A stretch of 64,000 bases of DNA from Paralithodes platypus (taxonomy: Eukaryota > Arthropoda > Malacostraca > Decapoda > Lithodidae). The stretch covers positions 31,363,697 to 31,427,696 of the forward strand of contig CM064485.1 in the NCBI GenBank assembly GCA_032716605.1. Direction: 5' to 3'. A program made the position numbers and the translations under genes. Positions 21,383-32,859 of the stretch are shown here, piece by piece (the first letter of the stretch is position 1; the number at the start of each line of letters is the position of its first letter). The notes beneath the pieces are model-generated. The model was given only the letters and a program-made list of their open reading frames with translations. It did not search any database and had not been told where the DNA came from.

Positions 21383-21632
21383 ATTAAAATAATAATAATA
21401 ATATTCTTCTGATTACTTATATATCGCCCGTATCTCCTCCTTCGAGGGATTCACAAGCGCTTGGCTGTCTTTAGTCTACCAGAGACCATTACCCATCCAC
21501 CTTGCTCATGGGGAGATGGTAACCGCTGGCTGCATCCCAGAAAAACTTTTCAATCTGAGCGGGGATTGAACACGAGAACTTCAAGATGGGAATCAGGCAC
21601 GCTATCAACTGAGCCAGCCGGACGGCTGGCTC
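21383..21632 (-). repeat. tRNA-derived SINE
   Basis: On the minus strand the head reads GGCTGGCTCAGTTGATAGCG (A box) and GTGTTCAATCCCCG (B box). The body runs from TTGAAAAGTTTTTCTGGGAT to GGAGGAGATACGGGC, and the element ends in (ATT)n at 21383-21405. Best-preserved head of this SINE family in the window, with its copy at 32311-32556. Confidence 0.75.
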
Positions 21633-21934
21633 TGCATTAAATGCAGATGTACAAAAATAACCATAAAACGTTGTATAATCACATTAACACTTTCCAGTTA
21701 TTACTCTTGACGACGATGCCGCATTCGTATGTGAATCGAATGTAAAGAATTCGTATCTGTATAAATGTAGAAAACAATTAATCCTTCTCTTTCTTTGACC
21801 ATATATTGATAGTGAAAATCATCATAGAATTAATTATTATTGATAGATGAATATTCACGTTCGTGGTTATATTTGCCTCAGCGTGAATTCTCCTTACTAA
21901 GGTTTCAGTAATACTAGTAGTCGTTTCTCTAGGC

Positions 21935-23965
21935 TGCCAGGCCGAACAGCAATGAGCTCCTAGGGAAGGCCATGGCCGAGACTGGGTTTTCCCACAAAGT
22001 TCTCAAGGAGTGTGTGTTGTGTTGTTGGCGTAAGTGGTTGTGTGTTATGCAGTCTTCCATAATGTGTTTGATAGTGTGCGGTGTTGTGTTACAACCCGGA
22101 CAGGTGTCCTGGACGGAGTCATTTAGCCTCTTCTGATAACTCAGAAGGGGTGGATGGTGCCCACATCGCAGCCTAGCCAGGTGGACTCTGTCCTCACTGG
22201 AAAGGAGGGTTTCTGAGGGATGGACTTCAGGGGGCCGTGCATGTAGCTGAGTGTTGTTGGTAAGTGATTGGATGAATCGGTGGATGATTTGAGTATGGAT
22301 ATGCTTCTTGAGCCTGGCTTTGGATGGGCAAGGGGGTAGTGAAGACAGTATTTGTGTATGCTATTTGTGAGTGCTAGGTGTTGTTTTGATGTTTCTTGGT
22401 GTGTGTGGATGTTCTGCCATGTAGTGTAGTGGGTGATGTTTGTGTGTAGAGGCTGAGGCGAGACTTGTGTGCCTCTCATATCAAAGTGATTCTTGAATTT
22501 GAGGACTTTGTTTTCCTGGTGTAGGTGATCTGTAGGTGTGGTAGCTGTGCAGCCAGTGATTATTTTGAGGGATTTGTTCTGTATGGTCTGTAGGGTGTTG
22601 GGATGTGTTTCAGAGAGGTTAGAGGCTCAAGCCAGGGCTAGCATATTCCATTACTGAATGTATATATTATTTGTATACTGTGGTGGTAGTTTCTTTGTTG
22701 TGTCCAAATGTCGTGTGGGCAAGTGACTTAAGGGCATATAGTCTTAGTGTCAGTTTTTTTTTTATGTTTATAATATGTTGTTTAAATGACATTGATGTAT
22801 CATGCTGTATGTTACACCAAGGATTTTGCGTGTGCATTTGTCTTATAGGGATGTTGTTTTAAAGTGAGGTGAGGGATATGTTTATGTTCTACCATCCAGT
22901 TTGTGAGAAGGGGTCGCTGTAGATTTGGCTTGAAGCTGTTTGAGTCTGTTTGTTGTGAACCAGTCGTGTAGTGTGTTGAGTGGTACGGTTGGAGGGGGCG
23001 TTTTGCATGGCTAGTGGTTTGCGTCTCAATGTGTAGTCACTGTGAGTGTTATATGTTATTCGCGTAAGAGGCGGTGTGTTTTGGGGTGTGTGGGATACTG
23101 GGTAGGTCGTGCATGTATAGATTGAAAGTGTTTTGTGACAAAAGCCGTGATCCGCCTGAGGGACTTCGTTTGTGAAATTTCTGATGTTCGATGACTGGAC
23201 TGGGCCAGCAAAATCTTACATGGGCCTGGGCATCCTGGCCTGCTGGATAGTATGGGGGGGGGGGGGGTCGAAACACACCGCAGGCCATCTTTTTGGGTGT
23301 TATTTATGCATGTTTGTGTTAAGAATTTTGTTTGTAAGTTTGTGGCGTGGGAACGGATGGACTATCAAAAGCGCTGGCACTAATGTCTAATTTCAACAGA
23401 AGAAGTGTTCTGTGTGGTGGCCTAGTCTGAATTGAAGCTCATCAAAAACTGTTTTGTGTGAGGTCTGTAAGAAGGGTGTTTGTGGAGGTGTAGTCGCCTA
23501 AAGTATTGTTGTGATTGTAGTCTAGGGGAATGTGATGGTGTGGTTAGTGTGTGTAATACGAGTGCGCTTGGTAACTTTTGAGGGGGTGGGTGGCAAAGGA
23601 GAGTGGTGGGGGACGGTGTGATTAAGGTATCCGTGGAAGTTCTTTGTTTGGTTGGGGGGGGGGGGGGGGATTGTGATGATGTACACCATGCTACTGCAGT
23701 ATGTTGGGTATTATGTTGTGTTGCATCAGGTCTGTAGTTTGTATATGTTGGTGAGTGCTTGGAATAGGGCCGGTGTGGTCGGCCAGGTGATCTAAGGTTA
23801 TAATGTTACTTATTTTGTCTGGGTAATCACAGGCGGATGAGTGTTTGAGGTTGTCCGATGATGTGCTTTGTCTGACTAGTTAATGAAGGATGCATAGTCC
23901 CGATGGTCTGTAGCAGTAAAGTCGTCATTTCTCGCTTTCTTCGGATAACTCGTCGATTGTCACGG
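21935..23965 (-). pseudogene. 3' half of the 2A-family retroelement (copy 1, contig end)
   Basis: Minus-strand match to the element at 48735-52708: the C-terminal zinc-finger-like region near 22150-22000, the RT thumb region further up, and the RT core broken by dozens of small indels between about 22860 and 23965. The same segment in copy 2 (32860-34746) is cleaner, so many of these breaks are probably consensus errors rather than biology. The 3' end lacks the (AAC)n tail seen at 48735. Confidence 0.6.
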
Positions 23966-24065
23966 NNNNNNNNNNNNNNNNNNNNNNNNNNNNNNNNNNN
24001 NNNNNNNNNNNNNNNNNNNNNNNNNNNNNNNNNNNNNNNNNNNNNNNNNNNNNNNNNNNNNNNNN
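23966..24065. other. Assembly gap of exactly 100 N
   Basis: A run of 100 N, the usual placeholder for a scaffold join of unknown size. It separates two copies of the same ~10.8-kb sequence. Confidence 1.
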
Positions 24066-24177
24066 AATAGATTTAAAGTGAAAACCTTTTGCACATACGA
24101 GTGTTAAACCTCTTTTCCTCTTACTACCAGCCATGTCTGAATGGTGCATCCATATTTAAAGAAGAAGAAAAGAGAGA

Positions 24178-24218
<41 letters not shown>

Positions 24219-24621
24219 TGTGAGAGTGTGAGCGAGTTAACCTCTCAGCAGCCTCTTCTTTTCACACCGGTCACGATCTTGCCAGAATAGAAAAAAGATG
24301 TTTCCTGAGAATGTTACACAGCCATGTCTATCACTCTCTCTCTCTCTTTCACTTCTCTCCTCTGGCTGCTTGACTTCTTACAAACCATGGTCATCTATTG
24401 GTACACTGGTAAAGTTGGTCTTCAGTATATAGTAAATCACAGACTATTGCAAACTGGTACACATTGTACAAAATATATCTTATTTGTAACTAAAGTGATA
24501 AACCTAATAAGTGTTTTAATGTTTACGTCTTGTACTGTAATTTGATTAGATAAACCAAAACACTGTTCATGTGCTCTACTTATGTTACAATTAAGCGTTC
24601 ACAATTTATGCATTATATTAG

Positions 24622-25285
24622 TATTAATAAGGGGAGGAAGACCGTTTTTCTGGACCCCCTTCTTCCTAATATTTAGCCCCACTAGTTTTGAGATTATAAT
24701 TAGTTATAATTAGCCCATTAGTTTGGCGATTTTAACACCTTTCGCCCCATTTCGTTGTCAATTTTAAGACCTTTCGTGCCATTTAGGTGTCGATTATTTC
24801 CTGGCGAGCGATAGCGAACCTGCAATTTTAAGAGGAACCGGCCTTCGGCCGGAACATTTTTCTAATAATAATACATTACTAGAGATGTTCAGATAAGCCA
24901 CATGTCCGACATTATTACCCGATTTGTTTGATTGCTGGCTAGTAATGAGGCCTTGTGACCATGTAAGAGCTTGCCAGGGCCCATCTAGGCCCCATTAGTT
25001 TTAAGATTTTATGACGTTCGGACTAGTAATTTGGCGATTTTAAGACTTTCTCCCCATTTTTTTTGGGCAATATCAAGAAATTTCGTGTCATTTAGGTGTC
25101 GATTTTTTTCCCGCCTTCGGCCGGGACATTTTTCTTTCGAAAAATGTACATATTTATCTTGAAGGAGGGTCTTGGGGGTTGTTATTCAAAGCTTGATGGA
25201 GGTCTAGGGAGGAAGCTAAAAAAAAAAAAAAAATACAATTATATAAAAATTAGCAACTATATACGCCATTCCCCCCTTAATATTT
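24622..25285 (+). mobile_element. TTAAGGGGG-end MITE, rearranged (copy 2)
   Basis: Counterpart of 13701-14365 with the same internal break. A-tract length differs. Confidence 0.55.
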
Positions 25286-25724
25286 ACTAGTTTCTACTTG
25301 TTGGTGTTGGATAGTCTCGTTGAGCTTTTGGGTGGTGTGATAACACACCTGCGCCTCATTACAAGCCATTTATTACCTCACTCCAACATAAGGGGACATG
25401 GGCTGTTTTTCTGGTCACCCTTCTTCCTCATGCTTACCCCCAATAGTTTCAGATTTTATGACGTTCGCCCCATTAGTTGTCGATTTCAATACCTTTTGCC
25501 TCATTTTGTTATCAATTTTAAAGGTGGGTGTGCATGCTATTATTTTCCTCCACAATCATTACCGGCAGTGTGCACTATAGCTTTTGGTGCAATATTTTCT
25601 GCTACAATGGCTTAATTATTTATATAATGGCCAAAATAGGATATGGGTGACACTTTTCTGGATTCGGAGTTTAAGCGCTGCTCTGATGACATATGCCCAG
25701 GAACACAACAAGCTCTTCTGACAG

Positions 25725-25943
25725 GTGGAAATGGAGGATAGTGACAGTAGTTCCGATTCGTTTGCCAATACTGAGGGTGATAACCATGATTATGGCAAAG
25801 AACCTCAAGTGATGAATATTGGTGGTGTCCAGGCTTATATGTATGAACCTGTAGGACGAGATCCAGCAGCAGGAGAGGAGGGAGAAGCAGCTGTGATTAC
25901 CGCCCGCCTTGTTTACACTACTCGGAGCCGCGGCGGACGCTAG
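25725..25943 (+). CDS. Small acidic ORF of unknown function (copy 2)
   Basis: Counterpart of 14805-15023, 72 codons, differing by one conservative change (Ser to Thr near codon 59). No recognised domain. Its survival in both copies says little, because the copies are probably the same locus sequenced twice. Confidence 0.25.
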   Translation: MEMEDSDSSSDSFANTEGDNHDYGKEPQVMNIGGVQAYMYEPVGRDPAAGEEGEAAVITARLVYTTRSRGGR

Positions 25944-26277
25944 CGATCATGTCCCCGTCTATTTTGACTGCATTTGGATACAATAATGAAAGCCCGCCCC
26001 TCACGCCTCCATGACTTATTGTCATCATCATATACATTGCCAACAGGGTGCAAATAACAGAAAAAATCGCGTAAAAATAGACGGGAACTTAAACTGCGGC
26101 GATCGACTTATTTTATTTTATTTTATTTTGTTTAGCCTAGTTGCTAGTAGTTGAATTTCAGCCAATAAATTGCTTTAGCCTAGGTTAGGCCTATATCCAT
26201 CGACACTGACTATAATTTGGGCTAGGCTTAAGTTAGCCCATATTATCCACTCTCCTGACTCCTGAAATTGGCAAGCA

Positions 26278-26702
26278 CGTATGGGTGGGAGGGTGGTTTG
26301 GGGGATGGTGGGGGGAAGGTAGAAGGGTAATTGACTCGTGTTACAAATATGGAGCCGATTGGTGAGGTAGTTTCGCCGCCACGGATTTTCATGTTTTTAT
26401 GTGATGATCTACGGATAGGCTGGAAGTGGGTGGTGGGAGGAAGTTGGGGTTGTGGTTGGGGGAAGACAGAAGGGTAGGGGACTTGTCACACAAATATGGA
26501 ACCAATTGGTGCAGTCGTTTCGCCGCCACATATTTTCCTTTTTTTCCTTTGTGATGGCCTGATGCGGCGACCCATGGCCAGCGAGTGGATTGGGGGAGGG
26601 GGTTGGGGTGGTGGTAGCAAGACGCCAGAAGGGTAAGGTAATACATGTGGTAGAAATATGAAAGCTATAGGTGCAGTCGTTTCGCTGCTACGATTTATTT
26701 TT
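26278..26702. repeat. Three degenerate tandem units (copy 2)
   Basis: Counterpart of 15358-15778. One unit boundary carries an extra GAT (GTGATGATC versus GTGATC). Confidence 0.65.
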
Positions 26703-26707
26703 GGCGA

Positions 26708-26725
26708 GTCCGTATATATACGGAC
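26708..26725. repeat. 18-bp perfect palindrome (copy 2)
   Basis: Same GTCCGTATATATACGGAC palindrome as at 15784-15801. Confidence 0.75.
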
Positions 26726-27229
26726 CTGGCACTGGGCGTGACAAGACCCCAGTCCGTATAGGCAATCAGCGGGTGCATCTAGCCATACCCATACTCCACT
26801 GCACTTTATTGTCAAAGCATTCATCACGAAAATGTCCATTGCATATGAAGCTTGTTTTGGGCTTTGCCTAAATTGCCTCCCACACTCTGGTTCTTTGTAT
26901 GAATTTCACCCATTTGTTACAATGGTATGGATCACTTGGAAACTTGTGTAGTGCTATGTTTGATCCAGGGATGTTGCTACACCCGAAAACAGCACACCTA
27001 TTCACCATTTTTGCTATACTTGCTGATGTTTACTTCCCAAATGTTTGCCTGGGCGTACGTCACATCCTCACATGAGTACTAGTTGCAAGGGGTCGCAATT
27101 CAATATCTATTTTTTATTTGTTCTCTAATATTGAAGATTAGTTTTGACAAAGGAGTAGTCAGGTTGATTACTGGAGATCTAAACATCTCTTTAAATACAT
27201 TATAAATTAATTTTAATTTCGGACGCCCC

Positions 27230-27448
27230 ACCACCTTTAAGACCTTTCGTGCCATTTAGGTGTCGATTTTTTCCTGGTGAGCGATAGTGAGCCTGTAATC
27301 TTAAGAGCAACCGGCCTTCGGCCGGGAAATTTTTCTACCGAAAAATTTACAAATTAATCTAGATGGATGTTTTTTTTAAGGAAACTAAAAATAATAATAA
27401 TTAAATTAAAAAATCTACCAAAAAGTGAACCATCCCCCCTTAATATTG
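27230..27448 (+). mobile_element. TTAAGGGGG-end MITE, 3' fragment (copy 2)
   Basis: Counterpart of 16305-16525. Confidence 0.5.
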
Positions 27449-27565
27449 GTAACTGTAAACCCTCCTGTTCAATACACATTTTTATTTTCCTACAGTTATA
27501 TGTAAGTAAAAAGCCTCAAGTAAGTGTTTCTATTGCTAAGTAAATCGGTTCGAATACTTACCAAT

Positions 27566-27797
27566 TTGACTATAGGTAGCGTCAGTGAACTTGACAATAA
27601 TCTTGACCCGTTAACTTATTATAACTCGAAATGAATGAAAGCAATCGGGCTGACGTTTCTATCATGTGGGAAAAGTCCACCAGGAAATACTGTAGGTGTG
27701 AATATTTACAGCCAGTTTGCTCTAGGCTCTTTTGAGTTACAGAGAGGTCAGGGATCAAGATTATTGTCAAGTTCGTTGGCGCTACCTATATAGTCAA
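27566..27797. mobile_element. MITE with ~44-bp inverted repeats (copy 2)
   Basis: Counterpart of 16640-16871, with the same TTGACTATAGG ends. Confidence 0.55.
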
Positions 27798-28555
27798 TGT
27801 GTTCTATATTGAACACCCACATTTCATAAAATAAAGAATCTCAGTTACTTTGATATTAATAAAATAACAATAGTAATCTTGAGCTATACTTCATCTTAAA
27901 AAAAAAAAAAAAAAATTAAAGATGGAGAAAATGTTTAATGCAAGCAAAATCCATGCACCCGGAAGTGTCCTTCATTCTATACACATTCGTATTTCTGAAG
28001 TGTTGTGTGAAATATAATAGTGACAATGTTCACAAAATCCCTCAAGGTACCACCACCCACAATCGCTGGCTCAAACTCCCAGAACAAACCAAGATTCCAA
28101 CAAAGTTCACAAAATACTGTAGGAAGATTTATCTTCATCTTTTACATATAGGTTTTCCGGTTTAAATGTAACTCAAAAAATTAATCCAACCCATCTTGAG
28201 AATGATCTCTATAATCCATAAAAACCATGACAGACCAGGCCAAACCTTTGGGTCACCTCAAAACCAAACAAAAAACAACTTAGCTCTCCCCCAGCACCCA
28301 ATCAACAGACAAGTCCATCCCAAATGTACCAGCCAAAAAACATGAGCTAAAATGCAACAAAAGAGACAACAAGTGCTACTGTGATATGAAAGATGTGTCT
28401 TAGTATCAGGGATGTATTTCCCCCATAAGGCTTGCCAAGCTGCCAGAGGGACTATGGTGCCGCCAATCCCATTCTCACCTAAATACGTTTATCTTAATCA
28501 AGACATTACAAATTTGTATGTTGTATTAATCATGAGACATTCTAGCTCCCATAAG

Positions 28556-28772
28556 CCGTCCGCCTGGCTCCAATGATAGCGTCTCTGCTTCCCATCCCAG
28601 TAGTCTCACGTTCAATCCTTGCTCAGATTGAAAAGTTTTTCTGGGATATAGCCGGCGGTTACAGTCTGCCCATGAGCATGGGGTATGGGTAATGGTCTCT
28701 GATTGATTACAGAAGGTCAGGTGCTTATGAATCCTTGAAGGAGGAGATATGGGCACTATATACTGTAAGTAA
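28556..28772 (+). repeat. tRNA-derived SINE (copy 2)
   Basis: Counterpart of 17629-17845. Confidence 0.65.
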
Positions 28773-28787
28773 CCAGACGATTATTAT

Positions 28788-29702
28788 CAACTCTGCGTAA
28801 GCAGAGTGGTATCGCCCCCGTATAGTGGTACATGCCGGCCGAAATGTCTGTCTGTCTGTCTGTCCGGAAACTCCTCCTAGACCGTTTGACGGATTTTCAC
28901 CAAACTTCACACGAACATTCGGTGCGTGAATGCGACGGTAAGTAAAACAAGATTTTTTGAATTTGTGCAATAATTTTGATTTTAGGTTAAAACAAAAATT
29001 GACCCCCCCCTTCCCCTCGCCCCCCCCCCCCCCCCCCCCCCCCCTCCCTCAGCAATGATGATGGCAAGCGGCTCGCTTGGTGTAGTGACTAGCGTCTCGG
29101 ACTTCCACCCAGAAGGCCCGGGTTCGCGCCCACGCTCGGCCCATTAAAGATTTTTCACAAGCACTGAGTTGTTACCATCCCTCATGAGCAAAGGGATGGG
29201 GTAGTAGTACAGGACCCCAATGGAAATACGCCTAATCGGCCTTATTGAGCTATCCTTAGCTAGCTTAGCATGCGCTAGCTTTAACTCTTAAAAAGCGGCT
29301 CACCACATAAGTCGAGTTGAAAAAACTGGCAAAAAACGGGTGAAAAAAGGGTGGAAATCGAGTGAAAATGGGTGGGATAGTAATGATCCATACGTCCGAC
29401 ATCTGTGGCCTCCCGGCCCACACTAACTCCAGTTCCCCCACCGCGCGTGAGGATGACAGTGTAACCAATAGTTCGCTAAAAGTGAGCAAGGTAGCAAAAT
29501 CAGCTAAACTTCCATCTTCGAGGTAACACTGTCAGTGCTCCACGAGTGCTACGTAGCTGTATGTGGCGTCATTGTGTAGCGATTTCCACCTAGTTTTCGG
29601 CGCAATACAGTTCCTTTCATACTGATGGTTGATATAGCAGTCAGAACGGCCCAGAAAGGCCCAAAACGGCCACAGAGCACCCGCTAGAGAAGGGTTAAGA
29701 AC

Positions 29703-29737
<35 letters not shown>

Positions 29738-29881
29738 ATTCTGGGTGAGAAAACAACTCGCTCCGCATTTGATAGGTTAAGTTAGTTTAGTTGACATTAG
29801 AAGCGATGGTAGTAATTGTAGGTGACCCATCGCAGAGTTGGGTATGCCGTTTTGATTTTGGGCGAAACGGCACGTCTACTT
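28788..29881 (+). mobile_element. HINE/DINE-1-like element with nested SINE and MITE (copy 2)
   Basis: Counterpart of 17861-18955. Nested SINE head at 29066-29144, TTAA MITE at 29285-29694 (TTAA at 29281-29284 and 29695-29698), and (ATT)n tail after it. Poly-C length differs. Confidence 0.65.
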
Positions 29882-30307
29882 TATTTATTATATGGGCTAT
29901 TTACTTGGATGATTGAGTTAAATTTGGTGTTGTGTAGCACCCAGCTGATTAATGACTCATAGTCAGCCCTCCATAACACTTCCTTTAGCCTGGTCAGACT
30001 CTCACGCCCTCCATGGTGGACCTATCCTTTGGATGAGTGAGTTATGCAATTTGGGCTAATTAGCCTTCTTTCAACAACCCATTAAGCACAAAAAAAGAAG
30101 TTCAGACTAATTTTGACAGTCTTGATCATTCTCATTTAAAACTGCATAAGCATGTACATTTCCAGGAATGATTAGGTTACATAGTATGAGTCTATTGTTG
30201 CAATTATGTAATATATTAAGAATATCCATAACATAAGTCGAAATTGAGCTCACGCAATCGAAATCTCGTCGATACAGAGCACTTCACAATTAAGTATTTA
30301 TGTATTG

Positions 30308-30690
30308 ATGGGTTTAACTTCTTCAATGCGGGCATAATTGCCCAAAATTACCTTCATTCCATGCTCTTTTTCATGCATAAGTAAGAGCCAGAGCGTAATA
30401 CAATCATATATCCGTGAAAATGCAATGATAGAGCTTTCCAATGGCATCTGAATCAGCCCTGTACTACATCTGGTTATCTTGCAACGATCTTGCAAACGAA
30501 GGCCAAAATGGGTAAAATGAGATTTTTTTTGCTGTTTTTGTTATGTGTGATGCTGCACATGAGTGAGCGAGCCTTCTCTCAGAGCTCAGTGTGTACCCGC
30601 CGCCTGTGGCCGGCGGTTGGAGCCCCCCTCCACTCCCTGCAACAGCTGGCCTCTCTCTCAGGGCTCATAATAGCCTCAAAATGGCGCCCG
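30308..30690 (-). mobile_element. Repeat related to the element at 41627 (copy 2)
   Basis: Counterpart of 19383-19760. The copies begin to diverge inside it, near 30530. Confidence 0.4.
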
Positions 30691-30829
30691 TCATATGATG
30701 GGCACAGTACATAAGGGGATAATGTTATGCCAAGTGTAACGATTGCTGCCATACAAATGAACCCCACAAAGCACAACAACAACAGCAGCAACACCGAGCA
30801 ACAACAATCACCGAAGACAGCGAGAGCAT

Positions 30830-31700
30830 AGAGGGACATATAGGCCACCTACCAGCTCCTACGAGGAGATTTTCTACCCGTGGAATCCCAGGCGGCAAAG
30901 CCCTTCACACCTAGGGTGCTACCACAGACCCCAAGAAAGAAGGGAGAGACATCCATGCCCCTACTACCCTAGAAAGAGGAAAACACCAGACACCAGTAAT
31001 AATGGTGACTACACGAGAGAAACTGCAAGGAGCCCTCTCTCTACTAGTAGGCTCGAAGCTAGTCCACCATTTCACTCAACTGGAATTCCTCCAAAGCCTG
31101 TTGCTAGGAAAAGTTCTTTGCCCGACGCGAGAACAGTGTCTATGCCCAATGCCAGACAGGCTATGCCTGAAGCTAGATTACCTTCTATTCCTGATGCTAA
31201 AAACTCTATGCCTGAAGCTAGACTAACTACTAGGCTCAATACTAGTACACCTTCTAGGCTCAAAGCTAGAATAACTCCTTGGCCCAAAGGTAGAGTAGTT
31301 ACTTGTGTGCCCATCAAGTGTAAACCTCTGTTCCTGAGTAGATGCGGTTTGAAACCTTCTACAGAAGAATCTAGAGACGTCCAAGCTGCGCCATACCAAG
31401 ATTCGCCTACCACTCCGCACAAGTACCGTTACGCCACCCCAAAACACCTGAATATAGAAGTTGCCGTTTCACCTCCCTCGACACCAGGAAAAGATATTGC
31501 GTTTGATGAATCTTAATGTTTTTTTTTTTCGGTGACTCCCTTCCTTGCCAAAAAGTCAACAAACCCCTTAAGGTGAACACAACACATTTCTATCCGTGTA
31601 TAAATATATTATATATTGTGTAGTACGATCAAACCTATTCCGTGCCAACGCAGTTGAGGATATAATATAATTAATTTAGAATCAACATTCCAACACACAT
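30830..31700 (+). repeat. Unclassified interspersed repeat (copy 2)
   Basis: Counterpart of 19880-20780 with many substitutions. Also related to 61440-62190. Holds the ORF at 31118-31516. Confidence 0.45.
31118..31516 (+). CDS. ORF with repeated M-P-x-A-R motifs, unknown
   Basis: 132 codons. Residues 1-52 contain a 7-8-residue repeat built on P-D-A-R, P-N-A-R, P-E-A-R and P-D-A-K, encoded by degenerate ~24-bp DNA repeats. The rest is basic and Pro/Ser-rich with five Cys. The equivalent frame in copy 1 (20155 on) is broken early, and the homologue at 61584-61781 does not keep the motif. I recognise no domain. It may be a decayed gag-like or structural ORF of the repeat, or not coding at all. 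Confidence 0.2.
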   Translation: MPDARTVSMPNARQAMPEARLPSIPDAKNSMPEARLTTRLNTSTPSRLKARITPWPKGRVVTCVPIKCKPLFLSRCGLKPSTEESRDVQAAPYQDSPTTPHKYRYATPKHLNIEVAVSPPSTPGKDIAFDES

Positions 31701-32310
31701 GAAACATACCTTACTTGCATTAATTCGTGATATCTATTGTGTTATAAAACTAATTCTACTAAGACCAGACAATGTTCAATAGAATAAAGTGAAAGTCGAG
31801 AATAAGATAACGTGAGAGTTGAGTAACGATGATGACTAGAGAGTAGAGTAGAGTGAATTGTAAAACATCAAAATCGTGAAGTCCTTATATGATAGTAAGT
31901 TCCTCTAAGACGTAATTCACCTTTTCAATTAATAGTAAATACCGAGATATAATTCCTACTAAATCATTACCAGCGTATCTTCCATCTAAGAACCCACATA
32001 ATTAAGTAGCTCCATAAATACTATTCGCCACGTGTTACTATAATTTTTCCCATACGACGCTCAGACACACGTGAACACTCTACATATTGATCATACGACT
32101 CCCATATATTGTATTTGCTGTATTGTGTATTTCTGTGTATTTCATTTGTGCACGTAGTTCAATTTTGTTTTTTATCATCTGAATAAATTATTGTTTTGCC
32201 CTATGCGTATGACTTGTAGCCCTTGTGTTTATTCGTAGATATATATAACTTACATAATTATCTTCTTGTTAAGTGAAACCCACATGGACCAATTTTGCAC
32301 TAGCATATTA

Positions 32311-32556
32311 TTAAAATAATAATAATAATATTCTTCTGATTACTTATATATCGCCCGTATCTCCTCCTTCGAGGATTCACAAGCGCTTGGCTGTCTTTAG
32401 TCTACCAGAGACCATTACCCATCCACCTTGCTCATGGGGAGATGGTAACCGCTGGCTGCATCCCAGAAAAACTTTTCAATCTGAGCGGGGATTGAACACG
32501 AGACCTTCAAGATGGGAATCAGGCACGCTATCAACTGAGCCAGCCGGACGGCTGGC
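32311..32556 (-). repeat. tRNA-derived SINE (copy 2)
   Basis: Counterpart of 21383-21632, with an (ATT)n tail at 32311-32331. Confidence 0.7.
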
Positions 32557-32859
32557 TCTGCATTAAATGCAGATGTACAAAAATAACCATAAAACGTTGT
32601 ATAATCACATTAACACTTTCCAGTTATTAACTCTTGACGACGATGCCGCATTCGTATGTGAATCGAATGTAAAGAATTCGTATCTGTATAAATGTAGAAA
32701 ACAATTAATCCTTCTCTTTCTTTGACCATATATTGATAGTGAAAATCATCATAGAATTAATTATTATTGATAGATGAATTTTCACGTTCGTGGTTATATT
32801 TGCCTGCAGCGTGAATTCTCCTTACTAAGGTTTCAGTAATACTAGTAGTCGTTTCTCTA

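Larger units (their letters stand above)
13140..23965. repeat. Copy 1 of a ~10.8-kb duplicated block
   Basis: Colinear with 24066-34746 at an offset of 10921-10937 bp. Most of it is nearly identical, with differences mainly in homopolymer length. It ends exactly at the N gap with TCGGATAACTCGTCGATTG then TCACGG, the same words found at 34726-34746, where the second copy simply continues. Its last ~1.1 kb has many small indels relative to copy 2, typical of a poor contig end. Most likely an unmerged assembly overlap. Confidence 0.9.

Noticed and set aside
23925..24149. ORF crossing the N gap
   Set aside because: Its middle is undefined sequence.
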